64,000 nucleotides of DNA, taken from the NCBI GenBank assembly GCA_023382655.1, contig JAHDWK010000027.1, forward strand, positions 1 to 64,000, read 5' to 3'. Below, one piece after another: positions 57,193 to 64,000 of the stretch; position 1 is the first letter of the stretch; each line of letters starts with the position of its first letter. Under the pieces are notes generated by a model. The model was given only the letters and a program-made list of their open reading frames with translations, ran no database searches and was not told the origin of the DNA. The position numbers were made by a program, and so were the translations under genes. Origin of the DNA: Anaerolineae bacterium. GTDB lineage: Bacteria > Chloroflexota > Anaerolineae > Promineifilales > Promineifilaceae.

Positions 57193-58314
57193 ATGCCCCA
57201 AGAAAATGTGATCACGACCATTGCTGCACGGGTGGCAGCCGTACCCTTTCGGCTGGCGCGCCGGGCGCCCTTTTCACCGGCGCGCAAGGCGCTCATTTTG
57301 CACCCCTGCTGCATTAGCCAGGTAATGCTGGCGACACCTTTGTTGGCTATTCTGAAACGAGCTTACCCCCAAACGCGGTTTGATTGGGCCGTCAGCGATT
57401 GGGCACGGCCGGCCATTGCCGGAAATCCGGATCTGACGGAATTAGTCAGCACGGGAGAGACGGCCGTGTCCCAACTCTCCTGGTCCCAACTCCATGTCCT
57501 CATTCAACAGTTACGCCAGGAGCAGTACGACACCTGCTTCATTCCCGGTCGTTCCAGCTTACTGGCGTATATAGCCTGGCGGGCGGGCATTCCCCAGCGG
57601 GTGGGCATCAATGTACACGGACGTGGTTTTGCCCACACCCTGCCCGTGCCGCCACCCCCAGGCGAACGGCACGCCGCTATTGTCTACCTGGCATTGGCAA
57701 AGGCCATTGGCATAGATACCGGCCGGGAAGGGCGGCTGCCGATGGCCTTTTATCCGTCAGATGGGGCGCGCACGGCCGTGACCAGGCGGCTGATTGACGA
57801 GGTGGAATGGTTGGGTGATGTACCACTGGTCATCATACATCCAGGCGGCGGCGACAGCCCTGCTTATGCCGACAAAAGCAAACAATGGCCGGTGGAACGA
57901 TTAGTGCGCCTGGGTAACTATCTGGTACGCAAACACAAAGCGCGCCTGCTACTGGTGGGCAGCCAGGCAGACCAGGCGCTGGCGGCAGACATCGTGGGGC
58001 TAATGCCCGTGCCGGTAGCCAATTGGACAGGGTGCGTCAGCCTGAGCGAGATTGGTGCATTGGGGGAAATGGCCGACTTGTACATCGGCAATGACACCGG
58101 CCCCACGCACATTGCGGCCGCCGTAGGTTGCCCCACCATAGCCATCTTTGGCCCCAGCGATCCCCGCATATCGGCCCCCTATGGCGACGAAGGGAAGGTG
58201 ACGGTATTGTGGAAAGAGGGAGGGGAGGGGGAACGGCCGTTTAGTTGGGAAAACGGTGTCAGCGTCAATGAAGCCCAAAAAGCCGCCGACAAACTCCTCA
58301 ATCGCAAAACCTGA
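57193..58314 (+). CDS. Glycosyltransferase family 9 (heptosyltransferase-like)
   Basis: The GT9 hallmarks are present: C-C-I-S-Q-V-M-L-A-T-P-L-L at the start, H-P-G-G-G in the middle, and I-G-N-D-T-G-P-T-H-I-A-A-A-V-G-C-P-T near the end. GT9 enzymes add heptose or related sugars to lipids or glycans. The length of 373 residues is normal. It stands alone, 57 bp before tRNA-Asp, with a short TTGACAA repeat (57126-57163) upstream. Confidence 0.92.
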   Translation: MPQENVITTIAARVAAVPFRLARRAPFSPARKALILHPCCISQVMLATPLLAILKRAYPQTRFDWAVSDWARPAIAGNPDLTELVSTGETAVSQLSWSQLHVLIQQLRQEQYDTCFIPGRSSLLAYIAWRAGIPQRVGINVHGRGFAHTLPVPPPPGERHAAIVYLALAKAIGIDTGREGRLPMAFYPSDGARTAVTRRLIDEVEWLGDVPLVIIHPGGGDSPAYADKSKQWPVERLVRLGNYLVRKHKARLLLVGSQADQALAADIVGLMPVPVANWTGCVSLSEIGALGEMADLYIGNDTGPTHIAAAVGCPTIAIFGPSDPRISAPYGDEGKVTVLWKEGGEGERPFSWENGVSVNEAQKAADKLLNRKT

Positions 58315-58370
58315 CGCCTAAAACTCCGTTTGACACAACCACCCTGTTTTGCTATTATCCCGTCCTTGCT

Positions 58371-58443
58371 GGGGGCGTGGTGTAGTGGTTAACACGCCGG
58401 CCTGTCAAGCCGGAGATCGCGGGTTCGATCCCCGTCGCTCCCG
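58371..58443 (+). tRNA. tRNA-Asp (anticodon GTC), integration site
   Basis: The cloverleaf is complete: acceptor GGGGGCG/CGCTCCC with one G-U pair, D stem GTGT/ACAC, anticodon arm CCGGC-CTGTCAA-GCCGG, T arm with TTCGATC, discriminator G. CCA is not encoded. A serine recombinase gene on the other strand ends inside it, so this tRNA is the likely attachment site of the element to its right. Confidence 0.96.
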
Positions 58444-60128
58444 TTCTTGTATAAAAATGGGTCAACCTCTTGGTAGGTTGGCCCATTTGTTTTATGGCCA
58501 AGTACCAAGTGGTAGTTTGAACGCAATGTCATAGCTACAACTACCCCATCCTGTACATACACCCTCTCCAAAATTAGCTTCACCAGTTCGTGACGACCCT
58601 CATTGTCTCCTTCAAGCCGCTCCCAATGTGTTTTGAAATTGGCGAGCAAATCAGCTGCTTGTGCTAAGTCATCTTCAGGAATCGGTGTTAGTTGCTCTAG
58701 CTCCATCTGTACCTTGATACGCTTTTCCATGTATTCTCGCTCGTCCGTAAAAAAACCTCTGTCCCAACGCATATCCATACGTTCGATGATGCCTGTGATT
58801 TCCTGTAACCGGTCTTCCAGATTTTTATCACCCAATACTTCGCTCATCGCCTTAGTCACGCCTTTCCGCCATTCCTTCGGCGGTTTTAGCTGCATCAGGA
58901 TGTTGACCACCTGCTCGTCAATCAAATCCACCCGAACCCCTTTCTGGTCACACTCATAACCCAGTTCTTTCGCCCGACAGCGATAATATTGATATCTATG
59001 ACCCTTCGATTGGGATTGAGGGCGTAGTTTCCCATATTGGGGGAAGGTTTTGCCTTCGGGTGGGTGACTGCAACAGCGGTGGCAATAGATGAGATTGCGT
59101 AGCAAATACGGCTGATATTTGGCTGATGGTTTGCGGTGACTGCGGCGTTTCGCCCGGACTTGTTGGCATTGCTCAAACAAATCCTCGCTAATCACGGCTT
59201 CATGTTGACCGTCAAACCATTCCACCGGCGCTTCAAAAGAACGTGTGCCATTGGAGTGTCGCTTGTATTGTTGATATTTTGTTTTACCCAAATAGGTGTG
59301 ATTTTGTAACATATCACGAACTGTTTCTGTGCAGAACGGCCGTCCCGTTTTGCTCTTATACCCGTTTTCGTTAAGCAGACGGGCAATGTCATTATCACTG
59401 TATTTCCCAGTAGCGTAACTTTCAAAGGCCAGGAGCAAACCAGGCAGCTCATTTTCATCCGGTACCAGCACCTTGTCGCTATTTTTCTTCATGCCAAATG
59501 GGGCCTGGTTATTGTGTTTGCCCTGATTGCTACGCTCTTTCTTTCCTTTGGCAACCTCGGTCGCCAGGTTCAAACTGTACCAATCGGCCACTGATTCCAT
59601 GATGCCTTCAATTAACGCCCCCATTGGGCCATCGCTATCTTCTGAAGGCTCGCTTACAGAAAAAACCTTGATACCGTAATCGTGACGTAACAACGATTTG
59701 ATGGCCAACGCATCCGTGCGGTTGCGGGCAAAGCGGTCAAATTTGTGGACAACGACTGCATCAAACTTATGTTTGCGTCCGTCTTGGCGCATTCGCTTGA
59801 ATTCGGGACGGTCGGCAGTGCGCCCTGAGTGTCCTTCATCTGCATAGACTTGAGATAAGATTCCACCGTTGGCGATAACCCAGGCTTCAATGGCTCGTTT
59901 CTGGGCATCTAGTGAATAGTTACCAATTTGCTCTTCTGAACTGATACGAATATAGGCTGCGTAACGCATTTTTTCTACCATCCTTTTTTGGGGTTTCTTG
60001 AGTCTGAAATCAGGGTTGACTCTGGGACCAATCAGCGGGTGATCGGCGAAAACATCGAGATTCGGCGAAGTGAAGAAATGAGGTTGTTGATTGTTTCTAT
60101 TGCCTTTGGCAAATTGTTCATCCGGCAT
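58389..60128 (-). CDS. Large serine recombinase (integrase)
   Basis: The resolvase-type catalytic domain begins Y-A-A-Y-I-R-I-S-S-E-E-Q with the nucleophilic Ser, and continues H-K-F-D-R-F-A-R-N. The Recombinase domain follows (F-E-S-Y-A-T-G-K-Y-S-D-N-D-I-A-R-L-L-N-E-N-G-Y), then a zinc ribbon (Y-C-H-R-C-C) and a C-terminal coiled coil. AAAGGAG five bases ahead of the ATG at 60128 supports that start, although it adds 50 residues; a start near 59969 would also give a full catalytic domain. The final residues G-S-D-G-D-R-T-R-D-L-R-L-D are encoded by the antisense strand of tRNA-Asp, and the stop codon lies in its D arm. Confidence 0.93.
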   Translation of the reverse strand: MPDEQFAKGNRNNQQPHFFTSPNLDVFADHPLIGPRVNPDFRLKKPQKRMVEKMRYAAYIRISSEEQIGNYSLDAQKRAIEAWVIANGGILSQVYADEGHSGRTADRPEFKRMRQDGRKHKFDAVVVHKFDRFARNRTDALAIKSLLRHDYGIKVFSVSEPSEDSDGPMGALIEGIMESVADWYSLNLATEVAKGKKERSNQGKHNNQAPFGMKKNSDKVLVPDENELPGLLLAFESYATGKYSDNDIARLLNENGYKSKTGRPFCTETVRDMLQNHTYLGKTKYQQYKRHSNGTRSFEAPVEWFDGQHEAVISEDLFEQCQQVRAKRRSHRKPSAKYQPYLLRNLIYCHRCCSHPPEGKTFPQYGKLRPQSQSKGHRYQYYRCRAKELGYECDQKGVRVDLIDEQVVNILMQLKPPKEWRKGVTKAMSEVLGDKNLEDRLQEITGIIERMDMRWDRGFFTDEREYMEKRIKVQMELEQLTPIPEDDLAQAADLLANFKTHWERLEGDNEGRHELVKLILERVYVQDGVVVAMTLRSNYHLVLGHKTNGPTYQEVDPFLYKNGSDGDRTRDLRLDRPAC

Positions 60129-60160
60129 ATGCTCCTTTCTAGGTTAGTTCCCAGCTATTG

Positions 60161-61960
60161 TTAACAAGGCAGACTTTGTAAAGCGGTATGCAACCATTCG
60201 GGGCGAGGCTTAATTTGCGGTGTGTGCCTTTCCAGATAGGCGATTAGTTCGGCATCACCAGGGTTAGGGGCAAAACCGTTGACCAATTGGGGAGTGCCTA
60301 ACATGGCCAAGAATTGACCATCTTCCAGATTCTCGGCTCCACCCGAATCCAAGACCGCCCGCGACACGGCCGTCTTCGCCACCCGAAACGTCATCCGCGC
60401 CGTGCATTGTTCGCGCCAGGTCAGCCCATGGCCCAATACCCGGTACGTGGGGTCTGTCAACGCGCCAACGCTGCTCATCGCCAGTTTCCGCGCTCGGCTA
60501 GCGTAGGTAGCCAATAAGCCCCAAAACGCTTTCTGCTCGCGGGGCGTCAGCGCCAGAGCCAGAGATAGAACTTCATCTATGGCGATAAGAATGGGGGGTT
60601 CAGGGTGCATCTGTGCAGGTAAACGAGACCATTCTGAAACCTGTGCCAGCCGTAGAATCATTTCACGGCGCTGCATTTCCACCAGGGCAGCTTCCAGGAA
60701 GGTAGCGTATGTGACGGCATTTCCTCTGATGAGAGCCGCATGGGGGTGATTGTAGAAAGGGCTGAAATCAGCGCCGGATTCATTCATCAGGATCACGCTC
60801 ACCCCTTTGGCCAATGCCTGGGCAATGAGCGGCCGTAAGATGCGCCGCGTTTTTCCGGTGCCGCTGGAACCGGCCAGCAAAATGTGTGGGGTTTTGGTCA
60901 GGTCAAGGGCAATCACGGCTTGGGGGCCAAAGCCAACAGCCAGACCGTCCCCCTGATATGATTCCAAACGGTTCCACGAAACGGAAGCTGGCAGTTGAGG
61001 CACGGCTGGTGATGCTTCTACGCGCGGCACGGCCGTGCCCTCTTCATATTTTCCCGGCTGTGGCAGTTGTTGGCGGGTGGTGACTTTAGTTGAGAGTGGC
61101 CCCAACTGGCGTTCCCGAATGGTTATCGCCGGCAGTTGGGGCGGATGGCCTGGGGCATATTTGGCCTGTTCAATAAGGCTATGCAGAACGCCGCCGGTGA
61201 CGATGGTCTGGATGTCGTTGGGGGTGATTTCCGGCATGGTGGCACGGCCGTCACGATCAATCGTTAAAGCAGCCTGCAACATGCGCATGGGGTCGGTAAT
61301 AATCGTGTGCCCGGCCTGGTTGAGCAGCAACAGCGGGTTGCCGTGCTGTCCATAGCGGACGACACCAGCCCGGTTGACCAGGGTGGGTATCAATTGCCAG
61401 AACAGCCAGCCGCTCAGAGCCAGAACCAGGCCAATGGCGGCTACAATGAAAACGTAGGATGCCAGGGTGAAGATATGTTCGCGTTGGGCCTGGGCTTCTG
61501 CCTGGCGCAATTGAATGGCTTGCCGGGTAGCGGCAAACGAGCTTTCGGTAGCCAGGGCATTGGCCGTGCTGGTAGCGATGATGCTGTTGACTGCCTGCAT
61601 CGTAGCTGTTTCACCGGCTTGAGTGGTGGCGGTGTCTCTAGTAAGCGCCAAAGCCAGGGTATCGGCCGTTTGTTGAGCTTGGGTGGTGGCGGTGGTTTGG
61701 GCCTGGTACGCCACGGCCGTACTCGTCGCTGCTTCGGCCGTCCCTTGAATGTTTTGATAGTTGGCTTCCAGGGTAGCCTGTGATGACTGGGTGGTGGCCT
61801 GGGCGTCGCGCCAGTATTGGTCAGCTTGAGCGGTGGCGATGAGAGCCGGTTGTGCGGTAGCTGCCTGAGAAACGGTATTCGCGGCTGAAGATGGGGTTCC
61901 AGAACAGGCAGCTATCACCAATAAGAGCAAACTGATTGCAACAAGTCGAATTAAGGGCAT
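60161..61960 (-). CDS. Lipobox-bearing membrane protein with FtsK/HerA-type ATPase domain
   Basis: The N-terminus looks like a lipoprotein signal (L-L-L-L-V-I-A-A-C, C19). It is followed by about 130 residues of Ala/Thr/Gln-rich coiled coil, then a membrane helix (about 168-192) and a cytoplasmic region. The C-terminal half holds Walker A G-S-S-G-T-G-K-T near residue 370 and Walker B I-L-I-A-I-D-E-V near 450, as in FtsK/VirD4/HerA translocases. A translocase with a lipidated extracytoplasmic coiled coil is unusual. It lies just upstream of the recombinase and probably moves DNA for the element. The signal could also be an ordinary first membrane helix. Confidence 0.82.
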   Translation of the reverse strand: MPLIRLVAISLLLLVIAACSGTPSSAANTVSQAATAQPALIATAQADQYWRDAQATTQSSQATLEANYQNIQGTAEAATSTAVAYQAQTTATTQAQQTADTLALALTRDTATTQAGETATMQAVNSIIATSTANALATESSFAATRQAIQLRQAEAQAQREHIFTLASYVFIVAAIGLVLALSGWLFWQLIPTLVNRAGVVRYGQHGNPLLLLNQAGHTIITDPMRMLQAALTIDRDGRATMPEITPNDIQTIVTGGVLHSLIEQAKYAPGHPPQLPAITIRERQLGPLSTKVTTRQQLPQPGKYEEGTAVPRVEASPAVPQLPASVSWNRLESYQGDGLAVGFGPQAVIALDLTKTPHILLAGSSGTGKTRRILRPLIAQALAKGVSVILMNESGADFSPFYNHPHAALIRGNAVTYATFLEAALVEMQRREMILRLAQVSEWSRLPAQMHPEPPILIAIDEVLSLALALTPREQKAFWGLLATYASRARKLAMSSVGALTDPTYRVLGHGLTWREQCTARMTFRVAKTAVSRAVLDSGGAENLEDGQFLAMLGTPQLVNGFAPNPGDAELIAYLERHTPQIKPRPEWLHTALQSLPC

Positions 61961-62044
61961 TAAACAACCTCCTTACTAAATTGACATGCTGCTGGATTAT
62001 TTTGGAGGCAAAATCTTCCTGGCCGGATGACCTCCAAAACAAAA

Positions 62045-62080
62045 GAGTCGTCAACCGCTGTCACCAGCCGTTGACGACTC
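62045..62080. repeat. Long imperfect hairpin in the element
   Basis: The outer arms GAGTCGTCAAC (62045-62055) and GTTGACGACTC (62070-62080) are perfect. An inner GCTG/CAGC pair follows after one C-C mismatch, with a TCAC loop. It lies 85 bp upstream of the ATPase gene. It could be an origin of transfer, a protein binding site or a terminator. I see no gene in the rest of 61961-62196. Confidence 0.6.
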
Positions 62081-62196
62081 AATCGCAAGTAGATAGCATT
62101 GCTTCAAGCCTGCGGTGCTGGAACAAGCAGCATGTAGGTTAGCCCTGCGTCGGTGGTACCAGCACCAACTCAGGGCGATTTATTATCAATCCTGTT

Positions 62197-62535
62197 CTAT
62201 CGAATCAATGAATATCCCCGTTCTTTTCTTTTTGTTGAACTGCGATAACGATAATGGCTGGCTGAACCTCTTGGCAAATACCTGGGTGTCGGGCTGACCA
62301 GGTAACTGATCAAATACAAAGCCTGGGCGCAGACGAACAAATGAGGATGCCGCCAATTATATTGCATGAGACGTCTGTCTTCTTCGTTCAACCGAAATAG
62401 ATAAAGCTCTTCAGGACCGTCTAGATTTTTATTACGTGCCCATTTTATGAGACGGGTAAGTTCTGAGTGCCTATTCTTGGTGCGTAAGATACTCCAAAGT
62501 AAGTGCCAGTTGTTGTACCAATTATAGAATCGCAT
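62197..62535 (-). CDS. Unknown small protein of the element
   Basis: The 112-residue protein starts M-R-F-Y-N-W-Y-N-N-W-H-L-L-W and is rich in W, Y and R. It contains E-L-T-R-L-I-K-W-A-R-N-K-N-L-D-G-P-E-E-L and ends with a basic tail. No family was recognised. A longer frame begins at 62577 but lacks a ribosome binding site. The gene is AT-rich. Confidence 0.45.
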   Translation of the reverse strand: MRFYNWYNNWHLLWSILRTKNRHSELTRLIKWARNKNLDGPEELYLFRLNEEDRRLMQYNWRHPHLFVCAQALYLISYLVSPTPRYLPRGSASHYRYRSSTKRKERGYSLIR

Positions 62536-62609
62536 AGTTGTATTATATGCGATATAGCATAGATTATCAATATGCAATTATGGTACCTGGCTTGGAGCAA
62601 GAGTTCTGG

Positions 62610-62837
62610 CTACTCTTTTGGCTTAGGGCCTGGATGGGGATTTGTGGCTAAATACGCTAGGACTGTTTCTTTAGTGGTTACCCAATTACGACCAATTTTT
62701 GTCGCCCAGATTTTTTGTTGCTTGGCTAATAACCTTAGATGTCCTTGCGATAGCCCGCTGAGTTCTGCTGCTTCGGCCAAAGAGATCAGCTTTTGTGCAG
62801 CATGTTCTCCGTTGGTTAGGTCTGTATCGTTAGGCAT
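62610..62837 (-). CDS. Excisionase-like helix-turn-helix protein
   Basis: The 75-residue protein has a MerR/Xis-type helix-turn-helix: L-I-S-L-A-E-A-A-E-L-S-G-L-S-Q-G-H-L-R-L-L-A-K followed by the wing W-A-T-K-I-G-R-N-W-V-T-T-K-E-T-V. Small proteins of this kind steer excision or repress genes of mobile elements. It lies in the same orientation as the recombinase, so it could be its directionality factor. Confidence 0.8.
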   Translation of the reverse strand: MPNDTDLTNGEHAAQKLISLAEAAELSGLSQGHLRLLAKQQKIWATKIGRNWVTTKETVLAYLATNPHPGPKPKE

Positions 62838-62916
62838 GAATATTACATCGAAGTATTAAACCGCAAATATAGTAATTCTTCTGCTGCATTAGTATTCTTT
62901 GCTATCATAACATGAT

Positions 62917-63534
62917 TCAAATCCACCCTTTTGTAAACTTGGCGTAATTGTATTGATCAATGAGTTTCGTCATTGGTTTGTCGTTTGTAACTGAAATATT
63001 TCGTAACTGGATTGCGACTTGCTGAATAATCTTGAAAAACGTTATATATTTCCCAACTGGATCATGTTGGTAATGACATCCATAAGCTTGGGCAATTGCT
63101 ACATCCCAGAGCGGAAAGAAGCTAGGCGCAAGAAGGTGCAAGGCCTTTGACACGGCCACAGGGCTTTTTCGTCCATTTGATTTTCCACCATCAATTTGAA
63201 GAGCATCGAGAAAATCGAAAAAAAGCTCACGAATTCGTGTTTCATCTGATTCATGCATTGAGATCATATCTCTCGCCCGATATGTCTCTAAATATGCCAA
63301 ATTCCTCTCTATGCATTTTTCTAGATCATAGAAATTAAAGTTGCCATAACGATAAAAAGCTTGGTTCCAGGTTAATAGTAAAACACCAAGAGCATCGGTC
63401 ATATCATTTGGTCTACCCCAGTGAATGTCAATCAAAGATGTGGCAACTTTGTACATTGCGTCACGAGGTTCGTATTGCTCATAAGCCATATATCCTCTAA
63501 CAAACTCTTCTGAAGACGGCACAACAAACATCAT
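62917..63534 (-). CDS. Unknown AT-rich protein of the element
   Basis: The 205-residue protein is soluble and mostly helical. It contains D-A-L-G-V-L-L-L-T-W-N-Q-A-F-Y-R-Y-G, a central R-I-R-E-L-F-F-D-F-L-D-A-L, and S-K-A-L-H-L-L-A-P-S-F-F-P-L-W-D, a pattern that suggests a conserved helical pocket. AAAGG lies ahead of the start. I do not recognise the family. A defence or toxin role is possible given the location, but it is not shown. Confidence 0.6.
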   Translation of the reverse strand: MMFVVPSSEEFVRGYMAYEQYEPRDAMYKVATSLIDIHWGRPNDMTDALGVLLLTWNQAFYRYGNFNFYDLEKCIERNLAYLETYRARDMISMHESDETRIRELFFDFLDALQIDGGKSNGRKSPVAVSKALHLLAPSFFPLWDVAIAQAYGCHYQHDPVGKYITFFKIIQQVAIQLRNISVTNDKPMTKLIDQYNYAKFTKGWI

Positions 63535-63583
63535 TTTTGATACCTTTAAACAGCTGATCGATGTCTAAACTATTATATTTGCG

Positions 63584-64000
63584 TCATGTACTTGTGGTAT
63601 TGTTTAAGCCACGCGACTCCACATGTGCAGAATAAAGTGCATCGAAGTAATTTGTCTTTGCCCAGATCAACCAACGGCCAGCAGGATATTGATAACGGCC
63701 GTAATCTCGCATAAAAGTCTCTACAATCCGATCCAATTCTTGACCGAACCGAATGCGGCTAACAGGCACTCCGACTCCTTGTATAGCATAGGAAATTGCA
63801 TTGCTTGCTGCACTTTCAATTTCCCGCCAATTAGCTTGCCACCGACTTGGGATCTCATAAACGTCCTCATAAGCATTAATGGCGATTTGCCAATCATCAA
63901 TGCGAGTAGGCAAATTTACAAAGCGCATTATCTCTGGCTCCAGGCGGCGACTACGAAACTCAAGATCGGCATGTTTACGAACCGGTCGTTCAAGTGGATG
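63584..64000 (-). CDS. Unknown protein, 5' part outside the window
   Basis: The frame is open from 63584 to the right edge with no stop, so the gene probably continues beyond 64000; an internal ATG at 63928 would give 114 residues. The visible part is mixed helical with aromatic stretches (W-R-E-I-E-S-A-A-S-N-A-I-S-Y-A and Y-P-A-G-R-W-L-I-W-A-K-T). No family was recognised. Confidence 0.55.
   Translation of the reverse strand, partial: HPLERPVRKHADLEFRSRRLEPEIMRFVNLPTRIDDWQIAINAYEDVYEIPSRWQANWREIESAASNAISYAIQGVGVPVSRIRFGQELDRIVETFMRDYGRYQYPAGRWLIWAKTNYFDALYSAHVESRGLNNTTST

Larger units (their letters stand above)
58371..64000. mobile_element. Integrated element at tRNA-Asp, left part, runs off the window
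   Basis: The element starts at tRNA-Asp and includes a large serine recombinase, a membrane-anchored ATPase resembling FtsK/HerA translocases, an excisionase-like HTH protein, and several AT-rich unknown genes, all on the minus strand. The content suggests an integrative mobilisable or conjugative element. The right end and second attachment site are not in the window. ACGGCCGT is still present at 59336, 60364, 61028, 61243, 61711 and 63695, so the element has probably lived in this lineage for long. AT-rich genes beyond 62 kb look more foreign. Confidence 0.8.

Noticed and set aside
58389..58443. Protein-coding meaning of the tRNA-Asp antisense strand
   Set aside because: The residues are only the tail of the recombinase frame running through the tRNA. 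The same tail is common where such elements enter tRNA genes, and the cloverleaf is perfect.

Overview
The window is a chromosomal segment of a GC-rich bacterium, most likely a member of the Chloroflexota (Anaerolineae-like). This is inferred from the gene mix: a translin-family protein, a DUF3467 protein, a large GAF-rich histidine kinase, T-box and SAM-I leaders, and several long multi-TM sugar-transferase-like proteins with beta-rich C-termini. No rRNA or other direct marker is present. Two sequence habits pervade the window. The palindrome ACGGCCGT occurs more than 100 times by eye, where about one or two would be expected by chance. Tandem arrays of 7-nt units fill intergenic gaps and also sit in frame inside genes.

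Left part (1-18.5 kb): an AT-rich membrane protein of unknown function and a TPR protein are followed by trxB, a sortase, plsX-fabF, a NERD-like membrane protein and a PhoU protein. Next come a complete branched-chain amino-acid ABC transporter (livK-H-M-G-F) and an ornithine-cyclodeaminase-family gene. A TetR repressor and a macrolide-type glycosyltransferase form a two-gene operon with a textbook promoter and operator. A candidate structured small RNA precedes a family 2 glycosyltransferase and tRNA-Met.

Middle part (18.6-40.3 kb): a large membrane protein is followed by an AT-rich, motif-free two-gene cassette of unknown function (21.3-23.0 kb). Two tandem threonyl-tRNA synthetases, both lacking the TGS domain, come next; the upstream one has a T-box leader invaded by 7-mer repeats. 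An ECF sigma / zinc-finger anti-sigma / envelope-protein operon and a GT4 gene follow. A hicBA toxin-antitoxin pair sits at the 3' end of metH, with a decayed second copy of the metH tail on its far side. metH is the last gene of an apparent four-gene operon headed by a SAM-I riboswitch. A CorC-type transporter and a SWIM zinc-finger protein close this part.

Right part (40.3-64 kb): a 1323-residue hybrid sensor kinase, three long polytopic sugar-transferase-like proteins with repeat-derived insertions, a formyltransferase-fold protein, YggX, a HIT-like protein, a DUF4230 protein, a flavin reductase, translin, DUF3467, ComEA and a GT9 enzyme. At tRNA-Asp (58.4 kb) an integrated element begins. 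Its large serine recombinase ends inside the tRNA gene, and it carries a lipoprotein-like FtsK/HerA-type ATPase, an excisionase-like HTH protein and AT-rich unknown genes. It runs off the right edge.

The strongest candidates for undescribed biology are the SAM-I operon with three unexpected genes before metH, the lipobox-ATPase of the tRNA-Asp element, the AT-rich two-gene cassette, the structured RNA at 17.2-17.4 kb, and the palindrome/heptamer repeat system.
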